This document shows positions 11,080 through 22,533 of a DNA stretch of 64,000 nucleotides, in pieces. The DNA comes from Omphiscola glabra (lineage: Eukaryota > Mollusca > Gastropoda > Lymnaeidae): the NCBI GenBank assembly GCA_964017045.1, contig OZ024794.1, positions 35,624,182 to 35,688,181 on the forward strand, written 5' to 3'. Under the pieces are notes generated by a model. The model saw only the letters and a program-made list of their open reading frames with translations. It made no database searches and was not told the DNA's origin. Numbering within the stretch: the stretch's first letter is position 1; each line of letters begins with the position of its first letter. Made by a program: the position numbers and the translations under genes.

Positions 11080-11081
<2 letters not shown>
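10701..11081. other. No recognisable feature (AT-rich)
   Basis: Single-copy AT-rich sequence. I see no gene or element end. Confidence 0.45.

Positions 11082-11114
<33 letters not shown>
11082..11114. repeat. (TA)n microsatellite
   Basis: About 16 TA dinucleotides in a row. Confidence 0.95.
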
Positions 11115-11118
<4 letters not shown>

Positions 11119-11414
11119 ACATACATTTGTAAATAGTTGAGAAGAAATTAATTGGTTCCCAAAACTTCACCAAAATACACAATGACCTAGTTCTGCCACT
11201 GATATATACACCCACATTTGCACATTCAATAATTTTTTTAATGCCGTATGCTCCACATCTGTTATTCACCCCCCCTTGCTGGAAGTATGCTCCGCCTCTG
11301 TTATTAACCCCCGCCAAGAACGTATGCTTCTGAGCCGTGCTAGTTCTACCCTTTTTCCCCACATCAACAGATCTGTTACACAATATTTACGCTAGGCTAC
11401 GATGTACACAATCA

Positions 11415-11575
11415 GAGCCAAAAGTCTCCAGCACTTATTGCCAGGTTGTAATGTACACCAATGTTTCTCAACAGTATCCAACACTTACTGCCAGGTTTTA
11501 ATGTATACCAATATTTCCCAAAGTCTCAATCACTTATAGCCAGGTTGTGATGTATACCAGATATTACACAACTTT
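11415..11575. repeat. ~70-bp imperfect repeat, 2-3 copies
   Basis: Each copy contains cacttattgccaggttgtaa, then atgtataccaatatttccc-like sequence. The caatgtttctcaac wording resembles hAT ends but is not conclusive. Confidence 0.65.
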
Positions 11576-11670
11576 ATTATTCACCAGGTTACTCCCCCCC
11601 CCCCCCCCAACACAACCCGCGTAGCAAGATTAATAACAGCACATCCGATAACGGGTGCAAGGAATCACGT

Positions 11671-11886
11671 GTCAACCCAGGACAATGGGTGTCAACCCAG
11701 GACAACTGGTGTCAACCCAGGACAACTGGTGTCAACCCAGGACAACTGGTGTCAACCCAGGACAACTGGTGTCAACCCAGGACAACTGGTGTCAGCCCTG
11801 GACAACTGGTGTCAACCCAGGACAACTGGTGTCAACCCAGGACAACGGGTGTCGACCCAGGACAACTGGAGTCAATCCAGGACAAC
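11671..11886. repeat. 20-bp minisatellite, about 11 copies
   Basis: The unit is gtcaacccaggacaactggt, with few variants. A poly(C) run (about 11595-11608) lies just upstream. Confidence 0.95.
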
Positions 11887-12344
11887 GTCAATTAGTCATT
11901 ATTCTGCGGTGAGACCAGGACGATGCGAGCGTTACAATCAAACAGGTCGCCCTATTTTTTTTTTGGCTGCGTGGAATTGTTTGAAAAGTTTAAGATCCAT
12001 CAACAACCTTTTCAACTTGCGAGGCCAAACAATGAGCTTTCCTACAAGGGATTTCATAAACGGGATTTCATACAATTACAATCCTTTAGAAATGAAAGTT
12101 ACCTTCATTTATAGCTTTAAGAAAGTAACTACACCAACTCCAATTCTCGACACTAAATGTTGTCTGTTTTCAGCTCATAAAGCATCACTTGAACCACGAC
12201 AAAGCAAACAATAGGTTCCTATTAACAGACCTGTTACAACTTACGCATTGATTGCTACGGCATCATTCGTTTTAATTTAACTAGCTCCCCAAAACTAATT
12301 TTGTCCACAAATTACAAAAAAGGGACCGAAAAAACGACAACCGT
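11887..12344. other. No recognisable feature
   Basis: Single-copy sequence between two arrays. No gene or element was recognised. Confidence 0.45.
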
Positions 12345-12668
12345 TGAAGACAGGGTCTCCAATGAGTTGACACCAAGACAGTGTCCCCAATGAGTTGGCA
12401 CATAGACAGTGTCCCCAATGAGTTGACATCAAGACAGTGTCCCCAAAGAGTTGATACCGAGCCAGTGTCCCCAAAGAGTTGGCACATAGACAAAGTCTCC
12501 AATGAGTTGACACCAACCCAGTGTCCCCAATGAGTTGACATCAAGACAGTTTCCCCAATGAGTTGACATCAAGACAGTGTCCCCAATGATTTGATACCAA
12601 GACAGTGTCCCCAATGAATTGACACCAAGACAGGGTCCCCAATGAGTTGACACCAAGACAGTGTCTCC
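12345..12668. repeat. 28-bp minisatellite, about 11 copies
   Basis: The unit contains gacagtgtccccaatgagtt followed by gacaccaa. Substitution variants (caaagagttg, gacatcaa) are mixed through the array. Confidence 0.92.
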
Positions 12669-13549
12669 AACTAGCTATGCCACCTTTACTCCGGTGCGGT
12701 TGAAAAAAAAAGTCCTCAAAATTGAGTGAAAAATTCCCAATATCGTTTTTAAATTTTAATCTTGATTGTTATCAAGTCATCTAAATTGAGATCATAATTT
12801 AGCTTAAACTGTGAAGTTTTTCGCTTAACTAGGAATTAGTACAAGTTAATTTGGTTGAAATTGCTTACAGGTTATAAATATAAAACACTAGGAAACAGGG
12901 TAATAAAGAAAGTAAAAAAAAGTGTAAGGTATGTTTGTTCAGTTATTCAGGTGTTGATTTGTCGTTTTTTATTTTATTCCCAGTTTTTAAGCTACATTCC
13001 CAAAAATTTCGCAAATTATTTTTTTCCAACAAATTTGATAAAAAATTCAAACGTTTTGAGAAATTTCCCAAAGCTCAAATCATTAATCAAAATGAAATCA
13101 AAGAAAACCAATCTACGTGTTGACCTTTAGTTAGCAGACTTGTTCAAACAAAGAGATTGCCTCGATCAGGTTGTACCTGAAATTCCAAAGTCCTTTATTT
13201 CGTGTGTCCGAATTAAAAGCCAGTTAAACACTGGGCTCAGCCCGTCTAGACGGCCCGGGGGCGAGCCTGAACAACAACAGTACCAGGCCGACTGTGACGT
13301 ATACTGGGCAGACCGCGTGTTCAGGGTGTTGTGACCATTGTTTCTCCATCATTTCAAAAGATGTGGTCTCCGTGGTAACACGCCATGGGGAGATTGGGGT
13401 CTGAGGGTAAAGGGGGGGGGGGGAAGCAAACATTAGCAGTGAATGGTTTTCTATCAAATGGCCTGGTTGTCAGGGATTACTTTGTTTGTTTTTTTTAAAA
13501 ACCACAATCTTTCCTTAAATCTGAATGTAACAATGCTGAGTATCTAGAT
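12669..13549. other. AT-rich unassigned sequence; poly(G) run
   Basis: No gene supported. The G-run near 13411-13422 separates AT-rich from mixed sequence. Confidence 0.4.
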
Positions 13550-13620
13550 CAGGGTTTCCCAAACCTGTGATACTGACACACCCCCAGGGGTAGGGGGGTT
13601 GCAGGAGGATATAACAGGAG
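13550..13620 (+). mobile_element. hAT-like 5' terminus
   Basis: It starts cagggtttcccaaacctgtg, a typical hAT terminal inverted repeat. The eight bases before it are atctagat, which fits the nTCTAGAn target preference of hAT elements. The other end was not found, so the copy is partial or too diverged. Confidence 0.5.
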
Positions 13621-13759
13621 GTGCGAGGAAACGTGAGCATTAGAACACAGGAGCGAGTGACATAGCTGTTCTATAAATAATGATAATACTTTTGCTTCAT
13701 TTATCAATTCACGTTTCTTTGTTAAGTTATATTTGTTTTTAAACCTTTTACATTAACTT

Positions 13760-14110
13760 CACTTTTATGTTGCATGGCTGACTGACCCACTTGCCGTCAA
13801 CATATCGAGCTGAAACTTGAGGCATAGACTCATTGCCGATGACAAGACGTTCGACCAAAGTTTCTGCCCCAATCCCCACTCTAACCCCCAAAAATCAGTT
13901 TTCCCTGTTTTTTTTATGGAAAGATCAAATGAAATTCCCGATAAATATGCAAAATAAGATTCTTTTTAAAAATAATATTGCAAGTGCATTTGGTGTGTAA
14001 TATTTGATTTTGTTTCTCAGAAATATTTGGTGACATAAATATGCATTTTATAAGAATCCCTATTAGTGCACCCCCTCCTCCCCCCCCCCCCCCCCATGGC
14101 TCGCAACCGT
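13760..14110 (+). mobile_element. Unclassified dispersed repeat (family R1), copy 1
   Basis: It shares catatcgagctgaaacttg and the following gcatagactc.tt block with 15145-15200. It also shares tttggtgtgtaatatttg and ggtgacataaat with 15240-15310 and 59050-59125. There is no coding region or clear termini. I call the family R1 only for reference here; its class is unknown. Confidence 0.6.
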
Positions 14111-14126
14111 ACATTTTTTTCACGCT

Positions 14127-14634
14127 TAGAACCCATTATACACATAGCCACTCTAAGAACCCATTATACACATAGCCACTCTAAGAAACCATTATACACA
14201 TAGCCACTCTTAGAACCCATTATACACATAGCCACTCTAAGAACCCATTATACATATAGCCACTCTAAGAACTCATTATACACATAGCCACTCTAAGAAC
14301 CCATTATACACATAGCCACTCTAAGAACCCATTATACATATAGCCACTCTAAGGACCCATTATACACATAGCCACTCTAAGAACCCATTATACACATAAC
14401 CACACTAAGAACCCATTATACACATAGCCACTCGTAGAACCCATTATACACATATCCACTCTAAGAACCCATTATACATATAGCCACTCTAAGAACCTAT
14501 TATAAACTTAGCCACTCTAAGAACCCATTATAAACATAGCCACTCTAAGAACCCATTATACACATAGCCACTCTAAGAACCCATTATAAACATAGCCACT
14601 CTAAGAACCCATTATACACATAGCCACTCTAAGA
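14127..14634. repeat. 28-bp minisatellite, about 18 copies
   Basis: The unit contains ctaagaacccattatacaca followed by tagccact, with occasional atatagcc or taaacatag variants. Confidence 0.94.
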
Positions 14635-14764
14635 AGGGATGATGCTATGCTAGTAGATCTGGCCAGGTTCATAATTCATTGCGCAAGATATCATTAATGT
14701 TGAGCACAAGAAAGAAAGGCGAGCTTGAGATTATTTCATCACCTGAACCTAAATAACGGGATGT

Positions 14765-15095
14765 CATCGTCTTTTTCTGTCCATTTCACGACAATTTGAT
14801 AGCGATCATACGATATGTGATCGTCTTTTTCTGTCCATTTCACAATTTGATAGCGATCATACGATATGTGATTGTCTTTTTCTGTCCATTTAACGACATT
14901 TTGATAGCGATCATACGATATGTGATTGTCTTTTCCGTCCATTTAACTACAGTTTGATAGCGATCATACGATATGTGATTGTCTTTTTCTGTCCATTTAA
15001 CGACATTTTGATAGCAATCATACGATATGTGATTGTCTTTTTCTGTCCATTTAACGACAGTTTGATAGCGATCATACGGGATGTGATCGTCTTGT
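14765..15095. repeat. 54/55-bp minisatellite, about 6 copies
   Basis: The unit contains gatagcgatcatacgatatg and gtctttttctgtccattt. One copy is shortened to 50 bp. It lies immediately upstream of family R1 copy 2 and may be an amplified piece of that element, though I have no single-copy counterpart to prove it. Confidence 0.92.
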
Positions 15096-15129
15096 TTTCG
15101 TGTGTTTCTGGCTGGAGGAAAATATATTC

Positions 15130-15365
15130 GGACGGCTAATTGACCATATCGAGCTAAAACTTGGCACATAGACTCGTTCTCGATGACACAATAAGTAGTT
15201 TTGTTCCCAACCACCAATCCCCCCCCCCAAAAAAAAAAGCGCATTGGTGCGTAATACTTTCTTCTTTTTTTTTCTTTCTAAAAATAGTTGGTGAAATAAA
15301 TCTGTGTTGTAAAAGCGGTGGTTGGAACATTAGAATATTAATATAAAAAATAATTTAAAAAATGC
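15130..15365 (+). mobile_element. Unclassified dispersed repeat (family R1), copy 2
   Basis: It shares catatcgagct.aaacttg and gcacatagactcgtt with copy 1, then gcattggtgcgtaatact, and further on aaagcggtggttggaacatt, which matches 59280-59300. A poly(C)-poly(A) junction near 15218-15237 interrupts it. Confidence 0.6.
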
Positions 15366-16479
15366 ATATAAGGGATTTATATGAAGCACTTTGTTTTTAG
15401 GGGTTGTTTAATTTTATTTGAAAGAGAAAAGTGGCGGGGGGGGGGGGAGGGGGGGGGAGGGTGATATTATCAGTTCTATAATTATCGGGTATTCCCTGTT
15501 TTACCAAAGAATAAAGTTACACTATGTATTGAAATGAAACGTAACAAAAATACGTGTAAAGAATGTCTAATCTCAATTTATACAATAAATTAACTCTTAT
15601 ATTGAGATTACATATTTCTTTAATTGTTATATTAAATGTATTTATAATTTATAATAAAATCACTTTCATAAGAAAGATTACATGTACTTGCACAAAAATA
15701 AATTGAATCAAATTAAAGAAAGTTGATTCGATTTTTGTAAAACAATAGAAAATCATTGTTTTTAAGAATTCGGGCGAATTTAATTTGATTTGTTTATTAA
15801 GCGTTTCGTGGTCACGTTAGCTCCTGCTTTATATATATATATATGTGTATATATTTAATATATAATGCAAGTTTTGAAGAAAAAAATAATCGCACACACT
15901 ACTTGAGAACCTCTGACTTGAAGCAGAGATCAACACTGGAAGCGTTACCACAGCGAAACTAATTATTCATCATTAATTAACCGGCCAGAGCCTTTGTTGT
16001 TCCCACGACCAGGCGTAATGAAGCCGGCTCTATCTGGTTCATCGGGTTACTGACTGCGGTGAAATCAAGCATCTCTGTAACGGGAAGTCTCAGGGGCGGA
16101 TACCATTACGAAATCGTCATGACGAAAGAAGATGTTTTTTTTAAAACAAATACTTATTTTTTTTTTATATTTGCATATTATCTTTCAATGGGTGCATCAT
16201 TTGAAAATAAGATGGGAGAGAAAACGTGGCCCGCCATCCTCCACCCCCCCCCCACCACCCAACACATGCCAGCTGGAAGACGCCTATGGGTGTTTACAAT
16301 CGATTAGTATTACGTGGTAGGTATTAGCCAACACCGGAACCAGACAAAGTGTCAGGAGGAGGGACACTACTATGCGGCTACCGTCTTTGATCTTCGAAAC
16401 ATTGTGTTAATCTCGTTTTAACCTGCCTATTGTTAAATAATGGCTGCGAGTGGTGGGGGCGGGGGGGGGAAGCTGGGTT
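15366..16479. other. AT-rich unassigned sequence; poly(G), (TA)n and poly(C) runs
   Basis: G-runs lie at about 15436-15462, (TA)n at about 15830-15844, and a C-run at about 16243-16252. No gene or element was recognised. Confidence 0.4.
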
Positions 16480-16765
16480 GAGGTGAAAGGCGGTCACAGG
16501 GAGTCACCGAGTCCACCACTGTGGGAGGGGCTGGTCTTAGGGATAAAGTGTCACTTGGTATCCACCACAGGAGAGGGGGATTTTGATGGTTGGTCACAGG
16601 ACTAAGTGAACCACCGTATCAACAAAGGGGGGTGGGGGGAAATTGACCCCTGATATCCCCCACGGGAAGGGGGGCTCACAGGGCTAAGTGTTCCACGGTA
16701 TCACCACCCGCTTGGGGGGGGGGGTAACAAGGGCTAAGAGTCCCCATATGTCCGCCACCAGATGA
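16480..16765. repeat. Degenerate ~60-bp G-rich repeat, about 5 copies
   Basis: Diverged copies share the order gtcacagggctaagtgt, then ccac.gtatccaccac, then a G-run. The copies differ in length by the G-runs. Confidence 0.6.
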
Positions 16766-16865
16766 ACACACCAGAGGTCATAAGCAACGTTTTTTTTATT
16801 GAAATTGTCAGAGACACATGGACATGCCATGGACTGTATCTCCCAAAGCCAAAGAATCGCTTTAC

Positions 16866-17176
16866 TATTTCATCCCCCCCCCACACACACATTTGCTAAT
16901 TCGCAGATGATTATCCAATGATCTGCACCAGGTCCCCTTTGTCTTATCCGCGGTTTCGTTCATCCGTTTCGTCAAGTGAGGCAGTGGGTAGGGGATGGAT
17001 TTATAACACTCCTGTTTACGTGTCGAGCCCATCGACACGTACACGTCTTTAAAGTGATTCAAGTAGTCGGATGCCGGTGTACATGTTCTGTCTGGCGGCC
17101 AGGAATTACAAACAGCCAGTCCCACGGAGAGTTTGTCTAAGCAATGGTCACGCGTTACGCAGTGGTCATCAGGGAA
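16866..17176 (-). CDS. Candidate internal exon of a cysteine-rich protein
   Basis: An open frame of about 100 codons in sequence that is not repetitive. The translation has balanced composition, eight cysteines (an even number), a possible N-glycosylation site (Asn-Glu-Thr) and four tryptophan or tyrosine-rich spots, suggesting an extracellular disulphide-bonded domain. On the minus strand, T-rich sequence precedes the frame at about 17180-17250, followed by an AG (tttcaaaaaag) that could be a splice acceptor. The frame ends in a Cys-Val-Cys segment at a GT-rich, G-run stretch near 16870-16890 that could hide a donor. No family is recognised. A chance open frame of this length is possible in 64 kb, so this is tentative. 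Confidence 0.3.
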
Positions 17177-17465
17177 TGACACTTTTTTGAAATGAATTTA
17201 AAACCGAAATTTAAAAAAAAAAAACAATTTAAAAAAAAAAAAAGATATCCGCGTGCGTGTGTTTCCTGAAGCAGACGTGATAACTGCCATTTTGTATAAC
17301 ATTGTAAAAAGAAGGTCACATGCATTTACATGGAAAAGGAGCCCGAGGCCGCGCCTCTCTCCCCCCCCCCCCCCTTTTCCCATGTTAAGTGAAGTTACGA
17401 AGTGCAATAAACAGAGAACATTATTTATATAACTATAAACATTTTATAGCACTTGACACGAGCTT
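17177..17465. other. Poly(A), poly(C) and unassigned sequence
   Basis: Two A-runs lie near 17212-17241, and a C-run followed by T lies near 17360-17378. No gene. Confidence 0.5.
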
Positions 17466-17675
17466 TAGTTGTCCTGTAGTATGTTTAACTGTCTGATAGA
17501 CAGTTTAATTGTCTGGTAGTCACTTTAATTGTCTGGTAGTCAGTTTAACTGTCTGATAGACAGTTTAATTGTCTGGCAGCCTGTTTAATTGTCTGGTAGC
17601 CTGTTTAATTGTCTGGTAGCCTGTTTAATTGTCTGGTAGCCTGTTTAATTGTCTGGTAGCCTGTTTAATTGTCCT
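17466..17675. repeat. 20-bp minisatellite, about 10 copies
   Basis: The unit is ctgtttaattgtctggtagc. The left copies are diverged (cagtttaactgtctgatag) and the right copies nearly identical, so homogenisation is one-sided. Confidence 0.92.
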
Positions 17676-17744
17676 TACTGAAAAAGCTTTGAGACAAAAT
17701 GTGTCGTAGGTTTTGCTTCTCCTAGAGATCGGACATTTGGTACA

Positions 17745-18357
17745 AAAGCCTTCTAGACTTGGGGTACATGGCTTTCCAACAAAGCCTAATAGACTTGGGG
17801 TACATGGCTTTCCAACAAAGCCTACTAGATTTGGGGTACATGGCTTTCCAACAAAGCCTACTAGAATTGGGGTGCATGGCTATTCAACAAAGCCTACTAG
17901 AATTGGGGTGCATGGCTTTCCAACAAAGCCTTCTAGACTTGGGGTACATGGCTTTCCAACAAAGGCTACTAGACTTGGGGTGCATGGCTATCCAACAAAG
18001 CCTTCTAGACTTCGGGTACATGGCTTTCCAACAAAGCCTACTAGAATTGGGGTACATGGCTTTCCAACAAAGCCTACTAGACTTGGGGTGCATGGCTTTC
18101 CAACAAAGCCTACTAGAATTGGGGTGCATGGCTATCCAACAAAGCCTTCTAGACTTGGGGTGCATGGCTATCCAACAAAGCCTTCTAGACTTGGGGTGCA
18201 TGGCTATCCAACATAGCCTTCTAGACTTGGGGTGCATGGCTATCAAACAAAGCCTTCTAGACTTGGGGTGCATGGCAATCCAACAAAGCCTTCTAGACTT
18301 GGGGTGCATGGCTATCCAACAAAGCCTTCTAGACTTGGGGTGCATGGCTATCAAGCA
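17745..18357. repeat. 36-bp minisatellite, about 17 copies
   Basis: The unit contains ttctagacttggggtgcatg and gctatccaacaaagcc. The period is a multiple of three, leaving long open frames in two plus-strand frames and one minus-strand frame. All three are repeat artefacts. Confidence 0.94.
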
Positions 18358-18639
18358 AATGCTGGTGCATGACTCATAGATCTCTTCCCAGGCTTAAACG
18401 ATTACATTGCTGGGGTGGTCATGAAAAAGCAGGTGGGTAAATAATTTAAACTAGACAAAGCAAGAATTATTTAAAATGTCAACAATTACAGACAATGTTT
18501 AGGGTAAAATGTACACAAAGATTGCCCATCAAAACAAATTCTATATAAACTATTTTATTGTTAAATGATGTCATCATAATTCTCATCCACATCACATCTC
18601 TCCATGAAAGCATCATGATTGCATCTTCCGTTTGAGTTC

Positions 18640-18960
18640 TAACATAAGGAATGATTGAATAGACCTTATCAATAAGACCAGATTCTTCCATGACGTATGA
18701 TTGAATAGACCTAATTCCAAAAGACCAGATTCTTCCATGGCGTATTATTGAATAGACCTTATCATCAAGACCAGATTCTTCGATGACGTATGATTGAATA
18801 GACCTAATTCCAAAAGACCAGATTCTTCCATGACGTATGATTGAATAGACCTTATCAACAAGACCAGATTCTTCCATGACGAATGATTGAAATGTCCCTG
18901 TCACCAAGACCGAGATCTTCCATCAAATATCATGAATGAAAGGTCCCTGTCAACCAAATA
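18640..18960. repeat. ~46-bp minisatellite with alternating units, 6-7 copies
   Basis: Units contain agaccagattcttccatgac followed by gtatgattgaat. A cttatcaa form and a ctaattccaa form alternate, giving a dimeric higher-order period. Diverged copies extend to about 18960. Confidence 0.85.
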
Positions 18961-19579
18961 ATCTTGATTGAAAATACCAAAGATCAGCAGCTGTCGCCAC
19001 AGCTTTGGCCTGGGAATTTCTATTGAAACAAAGAACTCAAGATAATCTCATTGGGGGCTAATTCGATTTACCTTTACTCGAACGAGGCTTAAAGACGGCT
19101 GATAAAAGGTGAGTCGCGAATGAGACGCCCACGAACATTATTTGATGGTGATGGAGCTACGCCCCACTCCCCCCCCCCCACCCCCACCCTTTCCATGTTT
19201 TATCACTGGATGAGACCGTAAACAAAGCAACACTCCCGTATTGAATGTACAAAGCTGTGACCTCGGCATATCAACATCAGACGCGCCAGGCCGGGAGCAG
19301 TCTTCAGATGTCTGAGCTGCTTCACAGATCATCGGAGGGGTCCTCTGGTAAACATCCAAATAAACTTTGCAATAAATTCATCTTGTTATAGAAGCTACGA
19401 GCACGTGATGAAAGTGAGGTGGGACAGGGGTGGAGGGGGTTAAGGGTGGGTGGGGGGTCTGTATCCGTCCACTTAAGCCATCTTTTAACAGATGTACTCA
19501 TTTATAAACAGTTGTGGGGTGGGGGGGGGGCATGCGCGCCATTGGAGAGATGCGTCACTTAACCATGCTACGGCATAAG
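18961..19579. other. No recognisable gene; poly(C)/poly(G) runs
   Basis: A C-run lies at about 19170-19178 and G-rich stretches at about 19430-19460 and 19517-19530. A short minus-strand open frame across 19138-19359 has no recognisable domain. Confidence 0.4.
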
Positions 19580-19745
19580 AGACATATGTCTTAAGATACG
19601 TCCATCCAAACATGCGTCATAACAAACATACGGCATAACAGATATACGTCAAAACAGACATACGTCATAACAAACATACGTCATAACAAACCTTGATCTA
19701 AATAAAGAAAAAATAAACTTTCAAACAAACATACGTGACGTCACA
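19580..19745. repeat. Degenerate repeat with acatacgtcataacaaa
   Basis: About seven diverged copies of a 15-22 bp phrase around acatacgtcataacaaac. Confidence 0.6.
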
Positions 19746-19964
19746 AGCATGCACGTCATTCCAAGTGTTATGGCAACCGAACTGTGCGTCATTACAAATA
19801 ATGCAGCAGGACACGTTAGACGTCATTACGATAAACGTCCTCTCAAACATAAGTCATGACAAAGGGATCAACTATCCACAAAAGTATCCAGTGCATTCAA
19901 GATGTAATTGACATATGCTTAACACATAAGAGGACCTCCTTTAAGCTCCTAGCCAATGTAAAAT

Positions 19965-20915
19965 TGTACGCAACCTACATGGATCTGTAGACGTGCAACC
20001 AACATGGATCTGTATAGGTGCAATCAACATGGATCTGTATAGGTGCAACGTACATGGATCTGTAGAGGTGCAACCTACATGTATCTGTAGAGGTGCAACC
20101 TACATGGATCTGTAGACGTGCAACCTACATGGATCTGCAGAGGTGAAACCTACATGTATCTGTAGAGGTGCAACCTACATGAATCTGCAGAGGTGAAACC
20201 TACATGGATCTGTAGACGTGAAACCTACATGGATCTGTAGAGGTACAACCTACATAGATCTGTAGAGGTGCAACCTACATGGATCTGTAGAGGTGCAACC
20301 TACATGGGTCTGTAGAGGTGTAACCGACATGGGTCTGTAGAAGTGCAACCGACATGGATCTGTAGAGGTGCAACCTACATGGATCTGTAGAGGTGCAACC
20401 TACATGGATCTGTAGAAATGCAACCTACGTGGATCTGTAGAGGTGCAACCGACATGTATCTGTAGAGGTGTAACCGACATGTATCTGTAGAGGTGCAACC
20501 TACATGTATCTGTAGAGGTGCAACCGACATGTATCTGTAGAGGTGCAACCGACATGGATCTGTAGAGGTGCAACCTACATGGGTCTGTAGAGGTGCAACC
20601 TACATGGATCTGTAGAGGTGCAACCTACATGGGTCTGTAGAGGTGCAACCTACATGGATCTGTAGAGGTGCAACCTACATGGATCTGTAGAGGTGCAACC
20701 TACATGGATCTGTAGAGGTGCAACCTACATGGATCTGTAGAGGTGCAACCTACATGGATCTGTAGAGGTGCAACCTACATGTATCTGTAGAGGTGCAACC
20801 TACATGGATCTGTAGAGGTGCAACCTACATGGGTCTGTAGAGGTGCAACCTACATGGATCTGTAGAGGTGCAACCGACATGGGTCTGTAGAGGTGTAACC
20901 TACATGGATCTGTGC
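19965..20915. repeat. 25-bp minisatellite, about 38 copies
   Basis: The unit contains cctacatggatctgtagagg followed by tgcaa. Variants at a few positions (gggtctg, gtatctg, accgacat) recur throughout. It is the third longest array in the window. Confidence 0.95.
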
Positions 20916-21001
20916 AGTTTGAAGTGTTGAGAATGTGCATATCATAATTATCTATAATAAGATGAAACTTTCATTGTGCTACATCATTGTAAACAATGGA
21001 T

Positions 21002-21472
21002 TTTATTGGTGGTGGTGTGGTGTTTGTATGGTGGTGGTGTGGTGTTTGTATGGTGGTGGTGTGGTGTTTGTATGGTGGTGGTGTGGTGTTTGTATGGTGG
21101 TGGTGTGGTGTTTGTATGGTGGTGGTGTGGTGTTTGTATGGTGGTGGTGTGGTGTTTGTATGGTGGTGGTGTGGTGTTTGTATGGTGGTGGTGTGGTGTT
21201 TGTATGGTGGTGGTGTGGTGTTTGTATGGTGGTGTGGTGTTTGTATGGTGGTGGTGTGGTGTTTGTATGGTGGTGGTGTGGTGTTTGTATGGTGGTGGTG
21301 TGGTGTTTGTATGGTGGTGGTGTGGTGTTTGTATGGTGGTGGTGTGGTGTTTGTATGGTGGTGGTGTGGTGTTTGTATGGTGGTGGTGTGGTGTTTGTAT
21401 GGTGTTGGTGGGGTGTTTGTATGGTGGAGGTGTGGTGTTTGTATGGTGGTGGTGTGGTGTTTGTATGGTGGT
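21002..21472. repeat. 22-bp GT-rich minisatellite, about 21 copies
   Basis: The unit is near ggtggtggtgtggtgtttg plus tat. One copy near 21228 lacks three bases. A 22-bp period cycles through all three frames every 66 bp, and none of the frames contains a stop, so three overlapping open frames run through the array; they are artefacts. Confidence 0.95.
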
Positions 21473-21745
21473 TGTTTAGTTTTTGTTGAGTGGTTGTTTA
21501 GTGTTTGTTGAGTGGTTGTTTAGTGTTTGTTGAGTGGTTGTTTAGTGTTTGTTGAGTGGTTGTTTAGTGTTTGTTGAGTGGTTGTTTAGATTTTGTTGAG
21601 TGGTCGTTTAGTTTTTGTTGAGTGGTTGTTTAGTGTTTGTTGAGTGGTTGTTTAGTGTTTGTTGAGTGGTTTTTTAGTGTTTGTTGAGTGATTGTTTAGT
21701 GTTTGTTGAGTGATTGTTTAGTGTTTGTTGAGGGGTTGTATAGTT
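21473..21745. repeat. 22-bp minisatellite, second subfamily, about 12 copies
   Basis: The unit contains gagtggttgtttagtgtttg followed by tt. It keeps the same 22-bp period and phase as the adjoining array (gtggt...gtgttt shared), so it is a diverged subfamily of the same repeat rather than a separate origin. Confidence 0.93.
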
Positions 21746-22453
21746 GTTTTTAGTTTGTTTTCAAGCGTTTCTGCTCAACTTGTCCTAACATGTTTAGGGT
21801 AAAAATTCCCTCCCCCCCCCCGACACTATCCACCCCTACTCCTTCCCCTTTCCATCCCAAACGATTTTCGCCTGCCCTCTCCCAGGTCAATCCTCACAGA
21901 GGCTGAGCACGTCCATCTCAGTTCAGCACACCCTTGGACGGACTGGTGGAAACTGTAAGAAAATCAACTGCTAATTTGTTCCATGCTCGATGTAGCGTCC
22001 CAAAGAACCCCCCCCCCCCCCCACCCACCCGTGCCTCCACAACCCCTTCTCCCCGATTGAACATTTGTCCAAGCAGACAGTCTGACATACCGGTGTTTGA
22101 ACAGGACCATGTACAGCCGCCTCAATTTCTAACGATGAACAGAAAAGAAAAAGTCCGGCATCGATTAGAGACACGAGCCCCCAATACAGCGGCGTGATCA
22201 TGTGACCGACCGACACAACCGCCTCTGCGGGTCTTCAACCTCAAAGATTCCAAATATTTTCTCTTCATTATTTGCTTTAATTTAAGGGGGGAAACTCGTC
22301 CCGTGCGACTGGAAATAGCGCGGTTTGGTTTGGTAGGGTCGCTGCGGAGTGTTGGAAGACCTAAGGAGTTGTCACAACAATGACGGAAATTTGAATATCC
22401 GGAAGATGGCGTCGATATCGGCTGGTGGAGACGTTGACGCGGTAATAAAAGAA
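21746..22453. other. No recognisable gene; C-rich stretches
   Basis: C-runs lie near 21812-21820 and 22009-22021. Short open frames on both strands lack recognisable domains. Confidence 0.4.
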
Positions 22454-22533
22454 GGGTTGTTTGCCAGGGGTCAACGTGTACGGAAGGAAGGGGGGGAGGA
22501 GGGGCGGGTTGTTTGCCAGGGGTCAACGTGAAA
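22454..22533. repeat. ~52-bp partial tandem duplication
   Basis: The phrase gggttgtttgccaggggtca followed by acgtg occurs at about 22454 and again at about 22506. Confidence 0.85.

Noticed and set aside
17713..18379. Overlapping open frames on both strands
   Set aside because: They lie within the 36-bp tandem array; the frames are by-products of a period divisible by three.
20935..21511. Three overlapping plus-strand frames rich in Val, Trp, Cys and Gly
   Set aside because: They are produced by the 22-bp GT-rich array, which contains no stop in any plus frame.
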